Assembly: GCA_963422655.1 (NCBI GenBank)
Contig: OY730440.1
Location: forward strand, 930,001-994,000
Direction: 5' to 3'
Length of the DNA stretch: 64,000 nt
Source: CATQHS01 sp963422655
GTDB taxonomy: Bacteria > Actinomycetota > Acidimicrobiia > Acidimicrobiales > Aldehydirespiratoraceae
Positions 25,297 to 34,186 of this stretch are shown in pieces. The notes below the pieces were generated by a model. The model was not told the DNA's origin, did no database searches, and worked only from the letters and a program-made list of their open reading frames with translations. The position numbers and the translations under genes were made by a program. Positions within the stretch are counted from its first letter, which is position 1; every line of letters begins with the position of its first letter.

Positions 25297-27602
25297 TTAC
25301 TGCCATGGTAGAGGATCCCAACCCGAGCATCCGGCAACGCTATAATATCGCTATACACGGAGGGGCCACTGTTCAAAAGCTTAGGCTCTGACCCGTAAGC
25401 GTTCCACCGCTCACCTTCGTCGGTGGACATCCAAAAGGACATACCACTACGTCCCCTATGCTTTCTCTGATCATTAGGTGCAGTGAAAGCAATCCTGCTC
25501 TTACCCCCGAAAATAGTCTGATCGCTAGTAGTCATACGGGTCATACCGGCCGCGATACCTATACCCGCTGTTGTCAGATCATACTCTCGGGTAGGTGTGC
25601 TGAAACTAACCTTTCCTTCTGAATCAAAGGACGCAGTAGTCAAAACCCGCCCCGAAACATTTCTCAGAAATAAAGCGCCGGTCCACCGGTCTGGAATATA
25701 AGCTCGGGAGTTGATGAGCACATCACCATTTTCTAGCTCTACCGCAGTGGCCTCGTTAAGGTGATAAGTTGGCGCTGACTCAATTTGGCCACCGATCTCC
25801 CAGGTCTTACCGTGGTCATCGCTCCAGAAGACATAATTAAAAGTTTGAAAACTTTCGGAAATAGGTGAATAGACGCCAGATATGAACAACCGTCCCTTAG
25901 TCGAGTTACCATGTTTCAGTTGGATAGAATGTCCAAGTGTTGGCATCACAAGAGCCCATGCATCTGACGATGCATCATAGGTATTCGTAACGTGTATAGT
26001 TCGCCGCCGCTTATTATAGTTGGCCGCAGCATAATCAGCATCGTAAACAGCAGTGTAGTCAGGGGCATACGGGTAAGAGACCTGGTTTGTGATATCCCCA
26101 TCATAGGTTCCGGCCGGTGAAGTTATCTTATCCCAGTTCCAAGTATGACCATGATCACCACTCCAAGCCGTCATAACCCGACGTACACTGCTACCCTCCA
26201 CGCTATCGTAAACATAGACTTCAGCCGCAGAATAGACGATAACGATTTTGCCCTCTTGATAATCTGGGTCGGTCTCGTCGAGCACGGCGGTGACATTCTG
26301 CGCCACCAGCCGTCGGCCAGTCGTGGTGATATTCTCTGCTATGACCTGCAAAGGTCCCCAGGTCCTACCATCATCAACACTGCGTTTCATGACCACCGAG
26401 ATACCGTCTTGATGGTCATAACAAATTCTTCGGTTGAAAGCTAGCCGTGGTCGTGCCTCTATGAAGACGAGGAGATCACCGTTACCGGCCCGGACGATCG
26501 CCGGAACACGGAAACAACCGAATCCATCTTCGCCGTGCTTGAACACCCAAGTCTCAAAATAAGGGGAACGACCAGCAGTACCGCTACCGGCATCGGGCGC
26601 AACATACAAGGTCATGGTCTCCGTATAGCCGTAATGAGCACCGAGTGACGATATCGTTGCCATGACAGTGACCTTGGCTGGAACATCATCCTTGAACGGG
26701 TCCAAGCTGCCGGTAGGTGCTGTCCAAGTCGGGCGCTGCTGGGTGGATATCATACCAGCTCGCGGGGCTGTTGCTGGGCCACCTGGGCGCCCTGGAAACT
26801 CCCACCTATAGGTAGCTTCCAAATCTCCGATCGGTGGTTGGATGCCGAACTGGAACGTTCTTTCTCCGGTCCGAATGTAAGAGACCCCACCAGGAAAGGA
26901 CAGAGAACTCTCTTTGATCTTAGCCTCAGCAAGTTCCTCTGTGAAAGGCGTACTATAAATTTCCACAAAATAGATAGTTCCTCGCATATGCATCTCATAT
27001 CCCCATTTGTTATCATCGTTGCCGCCGATCAAAAGGCTGTTGATACCGTCGACAGAACTGAAGAACGAATTCACTGACGAATCCCGATGCGTGGCACCCA
27101 GATCCTGACTGGACATCAGAAACGTCCCATCCGATTCTGAAACTGACAACACCGCAGTTACACGACCAGCCCCATAAGCCGTACGTACACTACGAACAAG
27201 ATTGACTACTTTATTGTCCTCTCGTGCGAAAGCGCCATGCGCACCTTCTGCGATACAGAAACAAAATTCGCTTCCAGGTTCGTACTTATTAGACGCGCTA
27301 ACAATAGCATTGAGCGGGTTGTATCTATCAACATGAAACGAAGCAACAATAATACCCTCAGACAGATCCTTTATCGCATTTAAATCGGAATTTCTTTGTA
27401 CAACCCTGGAGCCGTTGAAGTTGGTTCCAGACGAGCCGCCGTCATACTCGAAGACGGGATCTGGGATGACGACTGCGGGCGGCTGAGCCTGGGCCGGCGC
27501 CGACAGAGCAGTTACCCCCCCCCCCCCCCCCGCTTGGGCGACAACGGCAGCCAACAGACCCAACACCAAACCCGCAGACACTGACACAAAACGACAACGC
27601 AT
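25290..27602 (-). CDS. Secreted exo-alpha-sialidase (GH33-like), frameshift-truncated
   Basis: The 770-residue product has a signal peptide whose end contains a poly-glycine run, an N-terminal lectin-like domain (about 45-235), and a six-bladed sialidase domain (about 345-770). The domain has the FRVPA motif at 364-368, Asp-boxes at 408-415, 481-488, 594-601 and 726-733, EARPR at 382-386, a Glu-rich NEATAVELENGD segment, and the late Tyr in PSVYSD (750). It would release terminal sialic or related nonulosonic acids outside the cell. It stops at GSKK, before the last beta strand; the missing part lies in another frame downstream. It is AT-richer than its surroundings. Confidence 0.85.
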   Translation of the reverse strand: MRCRFVSVSAGLVLGLLAAVVAQAGGGGGVTALSAPAQAQPPAVVIPDPVFEYDGGSSGTNFNGSRVVQRNSDLNAIKDLSEGIIVASFHVDRYNPLNAIVSASNKYEPGSEFCFCIAEGAHGAFAREDNKVVNLVRSVRTAYGAGRVTAVLSVSESDGTFLMSSQDLGATHRDSSVNSFFSSVDGINSLLIGGNDDNKWGYEMHMRGTIYFVEIYSTPFTEELAEAKIKESSLSFPGGVSYIRTGERTFQFGIQPPIGDLEATYRWEFPGRPGGPATAPRAGMISTQQRPTWTAPTGSLDPFKDDVPAKVTVMATISSLGAHYGYTETMTLYVAPDAGSGTAGRSPYFETWVFKHGEDGFGCFRVPAIVRAGNGDLLVFIEARPRLAFNRRICYDHQDGISVVMKRSVDDGRTWGPLQVIAENITTTGRRLVAQNVTAVLDETDPDYQEGKIVIVYSAAEVYVYDSVEGSSVRRVMTAWSGDHGHTWNWDKITSPAGTYDGDITNQVSYPYAPDYTAVYDADYAAANYNKRRRTIHVTNTYDASSDAWALVMPTLGHSIQLKHGNSTKGRLFISGVYSPISESFQTFNYVFWSDDHGKTWEIGGQIESAPTYHLNEATAVELENGDVLINSRAYIPDRWTGALFLRNVSGRVLTTASFDSEGKVSFSTPTREYDLTTAGIGIAAGMTRMTTSDQTIFGGKSRIAFTAPNDQRKHRGRSGMSFWMSTDEGERWNAYGSEPKLLNSGPSVYSDIIALPDARVGILYHGSKK
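25293..25298 (-). other. A6 run at the sialidase frameshift point
   Basis: The coding strand reads AGT AAA AAA TAA. One extra A would bypass the stop and join the catalytic frame to the downstream frame, giving one protein of about 1180 residues. Confidence 0.7.
27515..27531 (-). repeat. 17-base homopolymer (G on the coding strand) in the sialidase signal region
   Basis: Seventeen consecutive C on the plus strand encode five Gly codons plus flanking bases between VVAQA and VTALSAP. Gain or loss of one base would abolish translation of the enzyme. Confidence 0.95.
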
Positions 27603-27703
27603 GGCTCCTCCATTTAACGAACCGAGACAGGATTCCTTACTCTAGACGCTTTGTCAACCCACGGAGCTGATCATTGCCGAACCAGGCCACCGCCACCACG
27701 CTT

Positions 27704-27729
27704 CCCCCCCCCCCCCCCCCCCCCCCCCC
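27704..27729. repeat. 26-base poly-C tract in a divergent promoter region
   Basis: Twenty-six consecutive C lie between the sialidase start (27602) and the dioxygenase start (27805), about 100 and 75 bases from them. Such tracts commonly vary in length and could alter promoter spacing on both sides. Confidence 0.95.
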
Positions 27730-27804
27730 GGAAACGGCCGGGGGCACTACCGGTCATCACAATTAGGATCTGTCATCTCGACTAAGCTCTGTCGAGGAAA
27801 GAAC

Positions 27805-28659
27805 ATGGAGTTCGAGATCACTCTCAGCGGCCAGGCCTGCGGGGCAACGGTGAGCGGCGTGGACCTGACCGGCGAACTAGATCCAGGAGCGATCGCCGCA
27901 ATCCGAACAGCCTGGCTCGACCACCAGGTGCTCTGCTTACCGGATCAGGATCTGAGCCACAACGATCTGGAGCGTTTCACGCTGGCCTTCGGGCCTTTCG
28001 GTGCCGACCCTTTCATCGAACCGATCCGAGGGCACCCCCACATCATCGCCGTGCATCGCCGAGCCGACGAGACCACCCCCGTCTTTGCCGAGGACTGGCA
28101 TGCCGACTGGAGCTTCCAGACCGACCCGCCAGACGGCACCTGCCTGTACAGCAAGATCATCCCCCCGGTCGGTGGCGACACCCACTTCATCAACCAGCAC
28201 GCGGCGCTCGCCACTATGCCGTCCGATCTGCGAGCCCGTATCGACGACCTCCGCGCCGTTCACTCGGCCCGGGCCGCCTATGCTCCCGACGGTCTCTACG
28301 GTGCCACCGACACCGTAGAGACCCGAGCCATGAAGATCATCCCCGGCGTCGAGGCCTACGACACCCGAACCCACCCCCTGATCCGTACCCACCCCGAGAC
28401 GGCCCGAGACACACTGTATGGCTGCATCGGCTATATCACCGGCATCGTCGGGATGGACAGCAGCGAGGCCCGTGACCTACTGGTGGACCTGTACCGCTGG
28501 CAGACCCGGGAAGAATTCCAGTATCACCATCGATGGGAACCCGACATGGTCGTGATGTGGGACAACCGCTGCACCCTCCACCAGGCAACTGGTGGGTACG
28601 ATGGTTATGAGCGACTCCTCTACCGCACCACTATCGGCTCCAATCCCGCCTCGACCTGA
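27805..28659 (+). CDS. TauD/TfdA-family Fe(II)/2-oxoglutarate dioxygenase
   Basis: The 284-residue enzyme has the iron facial triad: His99 and Asp101 in WHADWSF and the distal His259 in MWDNRCTLHQ. Arg270/Arg274 near the C-terminus would bind 2-oxoglutarate, and GGDTHFIN is also typical. It hydroxylates an unknown substrate; taurine, alpha-ketoacid phenoxy acids and sulfonates are family examples. GAGGAAAG lies just before ATG 27805. No transporter or sulfur genes adjoin it, so the pathway is open. Confidence 0.9.
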   Translation: MEFEITLSGQACGATVSGVDLTGELDPGAIAAIRTAWLDHQVLCLPDQDLSHNDLERFTLAFGPFGADPFIEPIRGHPHIIAVHRRADETTPVFAEDWHADWSFQTDPPDGTCLYSKIIPPVGGDTHFINQHAALATMPSDLRARIDDLRAVHSARAAYAPDGLYGATDTVETRAMKIIPGVEAYDTRTHPLIRTHPETARDTLYGCIGYITGIVGMDSSEARDLLVDLYRWQTREEFQYHHRWEPDMVVMWDNRCTLHQATGGYDGYERLLYRTTIGSNPAST

Positions 28660-28695
28660 GATAGATCCCGGATGCTCAACACCATAACCAGAGCT

Positions 28696-30006
28696 CTAAC
28701 CAGCCGGGCTGACTACTCGGCCGTTGACCCATACCGTGGTGATGTCGGATGGCGAAGCTCGGCGGACGATCTTTTCGAAGATCCGGTCCCAGTCATCCCA
28801 CTCGCCGTGCACCCCGATAGTGCTGGTGGGTCCGATATCGACCGCGAAGGCATCGAAAACCCGTCCCGGTGCCAGCAGTCCGGCCGGGATGCCGAGCAGG
28901 TCGGCGCCACCGCCGGTAGCCATCCAGAAGGCGGCAGGAACATCGAGGCGCGAGTCGGCGACCCCACGCCGGGTGGTCCGACCAGCATCCACGCCCTCTT
29001 CGAGCAGCCGTGAGGCAGTGACGGCATAGTGGCACTGGGCCAGCATCGACGCCTCGGACCCCCCGGCGATGTCGGTTCCCAGACCTACCCGCAAGCCGCA
29101 CTCGAGACTCGCCTTGGCCGGGAACACGGCGTTGGCGAAGTACGCGTTGGACAACGGACAGTGCGAGACCCCGGCCCCGGCGGCCCCGATGATGTGACGA
29201 TCATCGCCGGTGAGGTGAGTGGCGTGGGCCAAAACGGTGTGGTCGGTGACCAGACCGAACGACGACAGCGCTTCGGTGTCGGTCCGACCGCAGCGATTCA
29301 AGACATACCGGTGCTCCCAGTCGCTCTCCGAACAGTGAGTCTGTACCCGGACGCCGGTGGCTCGAGCCAGTTCACCCAGACCCTCCAGAGCCGCGTCTGT
29401 ACAAGCAGGAATGAATCGGGGGGTGACGATCGGCTCCACCAACCCGCCCGGCACCGCCCGAATGGCTTCGATGGATCGATGACTGGCAGCAACCGCATCG
29501 GCAGCGTCACCATCTCGGTACCACTCCGGCGCCACGTCGCGTTCGTCCATCGCCACCCGACCGACGAACGCCCTTTGCCCGTAGCGCGCGCACGTCTCGG
29601 CCAGGGCCAGCGTGGCCGGCTCGTGAACCGACGAGTGGTAGACCGCGGTCGTGGTCGCCCGGCTGAGCAGGGCCGGCACCATCGACTCCCACACATTCTC
29701 CGCAAAAGCGAGATCGCTATAGCGGGCCTCGAGCGGAAACGTGTACTCCAATAGCCACCGCTGCAACGAGAGATCAAGACCGGTACCGAGCTGAGGCCAC
29801 TGCGGGGCGTGGATATGGGTGTCGATGAGACCGGGCAACAGCACCGTACCGGAGAGCATTACCAGATCTGTCGCCCGCTCACCGATGTCCGGGCCGACGT
29901 CGGTAATCACCCCGGCGTCGTCAACGGTGACGACATGATCACGCAGCACCTCCAACCGGCCCGGATCCGGTGTCTGGAGGATTGTTCCTCTTATCGAGTA
30001 CGACAT
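28696..30006 (-). CDS. guaD: Guanine deaminase
   Basis: The 436-residue amidohydrolase converts guanine to xanthine. It has the metal ligands DTHIHAPQWPQLG (HxH), THCSES, the HATHL segment, and GLGTDIAGGS with the catalytic Asp. The APQWPQLGTGLDL stretch and HCPLSNAYFANAVFP are characteristic of guanine deaminase within this superfamily. ATG 30006 begins the domain; the frame is open further upstream but there overlaps secG. It is the last gene of the long minus-strand run. Confidence 0.9.
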   Translation of the reverse strand: MSYSIRGTILQTPDPGRLEVLRDHVVTVDDAGVITDVGPDIGERATDLVMLSGTVLLPGLIDTHIHAPQWPQLGTGLDLSLQRWLLEYTFPLEARYSDLAFAENVWESMVPALLSRATTTAVYHSSVHEPATLALAETCARYGQRAFVGRVAMDERDVAPEWYRDGDAADAVAASHRSIEAIRAVPGGLVEPIVTPRFIPACTDAALEGLGELARATGVRVQTHCSESDWEHRYVLNRCGRTDTEALSSFGLVTDHTVLAHATHLTGDDRHIIGAAGAGVSHCPLSNAYFANAVFPAKASLECGLRVGLGTDIAGGSEASMLAQCHYAVTASRLLEEGVDAGRTTRRGVADSRLDVPAAFWMATGGGADLLGIPAGLLAPGRVFDAFAVDIGPTSTIGVHGEWDDWDRIFEKIVRRASPSDITTVWVNGRVVSPAG

Positions 30007-30038
30007 CGGAGGCTCAGCCCAGCGGGTGCATTGCCTGC

Positions 30039-30263
30039 TCAGATGATCAAGGCATAGGAGACCGAGGCGAAGGCGAACACCAAGGCGGCGACGATGGTGA
30101 TCCGATCGAGGTTCCGCTCCACCACCGTCGACCCGGCCGCCTGAGCCCCGAGACCTCCGCCGAACATGTCGGACAGGCCCCCGCCCTTGCCGCTGTGGAG
30201 CAACACCAAGAACAGCAGCGTCAGCGCCGATATAACGTGCAGAGGAACCACCAGCCAGATCAC
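30039..30263 (-). CDS. secG: Preprotein translocase subunit SecG
   Basis: The 74-residue protein has two hydrophobic helices separated by the conserved LLHSGKGGGLSDMFGGG loop. It is the small accessory subunit of the SecYEG channel. Its place directly after tpiA is the usual actinobacterial order. Confidence 0.93.
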   Translation of the reverse strand: MIWLVVPLHVISALTLLFLVLLHSGKGGGLSDMFGGGLGAQAAGSTVVERNLDRITIVAALVFAFASVSYALII

Positions 30264-30317
30264 GAACGATCAGGCTAGCAGCGAGGTCGGGGACCGGTTG
30301 CGGTCCGGACCCCCGGG

Positions 30318-31100
30318 TCAGGTGGCGTAGAGCCGGTAGTTGACGATGCGAGCGAAGTCGGCAGCATCGAGACTGGCTCCGCCCACCAACGCCCCGTCGA
30401 TGTCGGGCTGAGCCATCAGATCCGGGGCATTGGCCGGTTTCACCGAGCCGCCGTACTGGATCCGCACCGAGGCGGCGGCGTCCTGGCCCCATTCGGCCAC
30501 CAGCGAGCGGATGTGCGCGCCCATCTCCTGGGCGTCAACCGGGGTGGCCGTCTCGCCGGTGCCAATGGCCCAGATCGGTTCGTAGGCGATGACCATGGCC
30601 CCCACCGTGACCGCATCCAGGCCGGTCAGACCGGCCGCCACCTGATCGGCCACCCGAGCCTGGGCCCGGCCCGCTCGCCGTTCCGCAATCGTCTCACCTA
30701 CACACATGATTGGGGTCATGGCGTGCCGCACAACCGCTTTGACCTTGGCGTTGACGAGCTTGTCGGTCTCACGGAACAATTCTCGGCGCTCGCTGTGGCC
30801 GACGATCACGTAGGCCACGTCCAGCTTGGCCAGCATGGCTGCTGACACCTCGCCGGTGAAAGCTCCCTCGTCGGCGGTATGGCAGTCCTGCGCCCCCAAG
30901 GCAATCGGAATATCGTCGGCTCCGAGCACCGTTTGCACTGAGCGCAGGTCGGTGAAGGGCGGGTGCACCGACACGTCGACGCTGGCGTAGTCGTTGCTGT
31001 TCAAAGCGTAGGACAGCTTCTGGATGGTCCTGATGGCCACGAAATGATTGTGATGCATCTTCCAATTGCCGCTTATCAGCGGCTTTCGGTCAACCGACAT
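30318..31100 (-). CDS. tpiA: Triosephosphate isomerase
   Basis: The 260-residue glycolytic enzyme has the N-terminal GNWKMHHN (Lys), the catalytic His in VGHSERRE, the catalytic Glu in AYEPIWAIGTG, and the phosphate-binding GGSVKPANA. ATG 31100 overlaps the end of pgk by eleven bases, indicating translational coupling in the gap-pgk-tpiA operon. Confidence 0.97.
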   Translation of the reverse strand: MSVDRKPLISGNWKMHHNHFVAIRTIQKLSYALNSNDYASVDVSVHPPFTDLRSVQTVLGADDIPIALGAQDCHTADEGAFTGEVSAAMLAKLDVAYVIVGHSERRELFRETDKLVNAKVKAVVRHAMTPIMCVGETIAERRAGRAQARVADQVAAGLTGLDAVTVGAMVIAYEPIWAIGTGETATPVDAQEMGAHIRSLVAEWGQDAAASVRIQYGGSVKPANAPDLMAQPDIDGALVGGASLDAADFARIVNYRLYAT

Positions 31101-32259
31101 CGGGAGCTCCTCTCAGGGCTTGCAACCCGCACAGGTCGCCTTTCTCGATCAGCTCGAGCGAGGCACCGCCGCCGGTGGACACGTGATCCATGTCACCGGC
31201 GAACCCGAACCGGGCCACCGCGGCTGCGCTTTCACCGCCGCCGACGACGGTGAAAGCCTTGGTCTCGGCCATAGCCGCGGCAACAGCTCCGGTGCCGGCA
31301 CCGAAACGGGGGTCCTCGAAAACGCCCATGGGGCCGTTCCAGAACACGGTGCCGGCCTCGAACATCAGGTCACCGAAAGCAGCGGCGCTGCCGGGGCCGA
31401 TGTCGGCCCCGATCCAGCCGTCGTCAAGATCGACACCCATCTGGCGCACCTCCCCCCCGGCATCCGGGTCGCCGAGCCGGCCGCTGGGACCGAGAGCGGT
31501 GATGTCGTGAGGGAGGTGGATCTCGGCTCCACCGTCCAGAAGTTGTCGGCACCGATCGACCATGCCGTCCTCGCACAGCGACGCCCCCACCCGGTGGCCT
31601 TGGGCCTTCAGGAAGGTGAAACACATACCACCCCCGATGACCAGAACATCCACGACACCCAGCAATGCCTCCACCACTCCCAGCTTGTCCGACACCTTCG
31701 AGCCGCCCAACACGGCTACGAACGGTCGCCGGGGCGACTCTCGCAAACGGCTCAGAACCTCCACCTCACGCTCCAGCAACCGGCCCGCGGCCGAAGCCAG
31801 GAACCGGGGCGGGCCCATGATCGAGGCGTGAGGCCGGTGCGAAGCCCCGAAGGCGTCGTTCACGTAGGCGTCGTGGCCTTCGATCAACCGGGCCACGAAA
31901 TCGGGATCGCCGGCTGTCTCGCCCGGGTCGAAGCGAAGGTTCTCAAGCAACTCCACCCCTGCGATGAGCCCGTCGAGCCGAGCCCGGATCGGATCCACCG
32001 ACCAAGCCGGGTCCGGTCTGCCCCCAGGACGGCCCAGATGGGTGCAGGCCGTAACCGACGCCCCCTCGTTCTGCAACCAGGCCATGGTGGGCAGAGCCGC
32101 ACGAATCCTGCGGTCGTCGGTGATCTCATCGCCTCGGACGGGAACGTTGAAATCGACCCGCACCAGCACCGAGCGGCCCGCCAAGGAACCGAGGTTCTCG
32201 AGACGGGGAAGAGACGACACCAACGCAGCCGGGCGCGTCCGCTCAGCGGCTGGCGGCAC
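31090..32259 (-). CDS. pgk: Phosphoglycerate kinase
   Basis: The 389-residue enzyme makes ATP from 1,3-bisphosphoglycerate. It shows VLVRVDFNVP, THLGRPGG, GGSKVSDKLGVV, and the C-terminal GGGESAAAV and STGGGASLELI segments. The longest frame starts at GTG 32259 inside gap. GTG 32220 would give the more typical beginning MSSLPRLENL, so the true start may be there. The tail overlaps tpiA. Confidence 0.96.
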   Translation of the reverse strand: MPPAAERTRPAALVSSLPRLENLGSLAGRSVLVRVDFNVPVRGDEITDDRRIRAALPTMAWLQNEGASVTACTHLGRPGGRPDPAWSVDPIRARLDGLIAGVELLENLRFDPGETAGDPDFVARLIEGHDAYVNDAFGASHRPHASIMGPPRFLASAAGRLLEREVEVLSRLRESPRRPFVAVLGGSKVSDKLGVVEALLGVVDVLVIGGGMCFTFLKAQGHRVGASLCEDGMVDRCRQLLDGGAEIHLPHDITALGPSGRLGDPDAGGEVRQMGVDLDDGWIGADIGPGSAAAFGDLMFEAGTVFWNGPMGVFEDPRFGAGTGAVAAAMAETKAFTVVGGGESAAAVARFGFAGDMDHVSTGGGASLELIEKGDLCGLQALRGAPDVG

Positions 32260-33253
32260 CGACGATCATCGCCATCTCCACCAGCCGGTTCGAATAGCCC
32301 CATTCGTTGTCGTACCAGCCGTTCACCTTGACCAGATCACCCAGCGCCATGGTCAGACCGGCGTCGAAGGTGCACGAAGCGGCCGAGCCGACGATGTCGG
32401 CCGACACCAGCGGTGCCTCGCTGTAGTCGAGCACCCCGGCCAGAGAGCCGTCGGAGGCCGCCGCCGCGAACGCCTCGTTGATCTCGGCCTCACTGGCCGG
32501 AGTAGCCAGCACAGCCGTGAAGTCGGTGACGGAACCGTCGGGTATGGGCACCCGCAAGGCAATACCGTCGAGGCGGCCCGACATGGCCTGCAGGACCAGT
32601 CCGGTGGCTCGGGCCGCGCCGGTGGAGGTGGGCACGATGTTCACCGCTGCGGCTCGGGTCCGGCGCAGGTCGGAGTGAGGGCCGTCCACCAAAGACTGGT
32701 CGCCGGTGTAAGCGTGCACCGTGGTCATCAGCCCCTTCTGCACCCCGAAAGCGTCGTCGAGTACCTTCACCATGGGAACGAAGCAGTTGGTGGTGCACGA
32801 GGCGTTGGAAACGACCACGTCAGTGGCGGGATCGAAGTGGTCGTCGTTGACGCCGATCACGAAGGTCTTGTCGGCCCCCGAGCAGGGCGCCGACACCAGC
32901 ACCCGGGGGGTTCCTGCGGCCAGATGGCGGGCTGCGGCCGCCCGGGAGGTGAAAATACCGGTCGACTCCACAACTACGTCCACGCCGAGGTCGCCCCAGG
33001 GCAGGTCTTCTGGATCACGCACCGACAACACCCGCAGCGCGCTGTCGCCGACGTAGATGGTCTCACCGTCGACGACCACTTCGGCGTCGAGGCGGCCGTG
33101 CACCGAGTCGTGCTGCAAGAGGTGAGCCATGGTGGCGATCGAGCCGAGATCGTTGACGGCCGCTATCTCGAGGTCGAGACCCCGCCGCCGGGCGGCCCGG
33201 AAGAAGTTGCGGCCGATGCGGCCGAAGCCGTTGACGCCAACTCGTACGGTCAT
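32243..33253 (-). CDS. gap: Glyceraldehyde-3-phosphate dehydrogenase
   Basis: The 336-residue NAD-dependent enzyme begins VRVGVNGFGRIGRN and has the catalytic SNASCTTNC loop, with Cys and then His in the second domain. The family motif continues normally except that the usual LAP after the loop is FVP. It heads the gap-pgk-tpiA-secG run. Only 60 bases separate it from rapZ; the genes whiA and yvcK that usually lie here in related bacteria are absent. Confidence 0.97.
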   Translation of the reverse strand: MTVRVGVNGFGRIGRNFFRAARRRGLDLEIAAVNDLGSIATMAHLLQHDSVHGRLDAEVVVDGETIYVGDSALRVLSVRDPEDLPWGDLGVDVVVESTGIFTSRAAAARHLAAGTPRVLVSAPCSGADKTFVIGVNDDHFDPATDVVVSNASCTTNCFVPMVKVLDDAFGVQKGLMTTVHAYTGDQSLVDGPHSDLRRTRAAAVNIVPTSTGAARATGLVLQAMSGRLDGIALRVPIPDGSVTDFTAVLATPASEAEINEAFAAAASDGSLAGVLDYSEAPLVSADIVGSAASCTFDAGLTMALGDLVKVNGWYDNEWGYSNRLVEMAMIVGAASR

Positions 33254-33313
33254 GGCCGAATAGTCATCGTTGGAATGATCATGGACGTGCGTCCCTCTGG
33301 GTCGGGTCGGATT

Positions 33314-34186
33314 CTACTCGCCCTTACGGACGATCCCCAGGTCGATGTCGCGGTGGACCACCGCCGGCGCTCGTTGCCGGCCGGCCAGCACCGCCGCCAC
33401 GTGCTCGGCGATGACCACCGAACGGTGGCGGCCGCCGGTGCAACCAAAGGCGATGGTGAGGTACGACTTCCCCTCGGCCTGGTAGCAGGGCACCAGCAGC
33501 TTCAGCAGAGCTTCGAGCCGATCGAGGAACTCCCCGGTAACTGGTTGACTCATCACGAAGTCGGTTACCGGACCGTCCCGGCCGGTGAGGTGCTCCAGCT
33601 CGGAAACCCAGTAGGGGTTGGGCAGGAAACGGCAGTCGATAACGATGTCGACATCGAGAGGGATCCCGTGGGTGTAGCCGAACGACAGCACCATCGTTCG
33701 CATCTTGGCTTCGGTATCGGCCCCGCCGAACAATTCGATCATCCGGTCACGCAACTGATGGATGTTCAGCTCGGAAGTGTCGATCACGACGTCGGCCTTG
33801 CCCCGCACCACCTCGAGCGCCGACCGCTCCGCTTCGATGGCTTCGGCCAGCGTGTCCTGCCCACCGAAAGGATGACGGCGACGGGACGACTCGTAGCGAC
33901 GGACCAGGGTCTCGGTGGAGGCATCCAAGAACAGGAGCCGCAGATGAGCCAGCTCGGTACGCAGGTCGGCGATCATCGTGGCGATCTCGTCGTGATAGCG
34001 GCCGGTGCCGACCACCAGCGCCAACCGGTCCACGGTGCCACCGGGCGAAGCGGCCAGCTCGATCACCTTGCCTATGAGCGACGGGGGAAGGTTGTCCATC
34101 ACGAACCAGCCCCGATCTTCCAGGTTGTCGGCCGCACTGCTCCGGCCCGCCCCCGACATCCCGGCTATGACGACGAACTCGCTCAT
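33314..34186 (-). CDS. rapZ: RapZ/YvcJ-family nucleotide-binding protein
   Basis: The 290-residue protein has an N-terminal P-loop (VIAGMSGAGRSSA) and the conserved C-terminal domain with FGCTGGRHRSVVIAEH. Homologues bind RNA and nucleotides; in E. coli RapZ guides small-RNA decay in amino-sugar control, but the actinobacterial role is less clear. ATG 34186 overlaps the uvrC stop as ATGA. The uvrC-rapZ order is conserved widely. Confidence 0.93.
   Translation of the reverse strand: MSEFVVIAGMSGAGRSSAADNLEDRGWFVMDNLPPSLIGKVIELAASPGGTVDRLALVVGTGRYHDEIATMIADLRTELAHLRLLFLDASTETLVRRYESSRRRHPFGGQDTLAEAIEAERSALEVVRGKADVVIDTSELNIHQLRDRMIELFGGADTEAKMRTMVLSFGYTHGIPLDVDIVIDCRFLPNPYWVSELEHLTGRDGPVTDFVMSQPVTGEFLDRLEALLKLLVPCYQAEGKSYLTIAFGCTGGRHRSVVIAEHVAAVLAGRQRAPAVVHRDIDLGIVRKGE

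Noticed and set aside
24163..25311. Plus-strand frame opposite the lectin-like part
   Set aside because: The minus-strand reading has clear lectin-like and sialidase-end motifs; the plus reading has none.
27704..27729. Poly-C as an assembly gap filler
   Set aside because: Fillers are normally N; a second poly-C in frame nearby makes a real tract more likely, though its exact length is uncertain.
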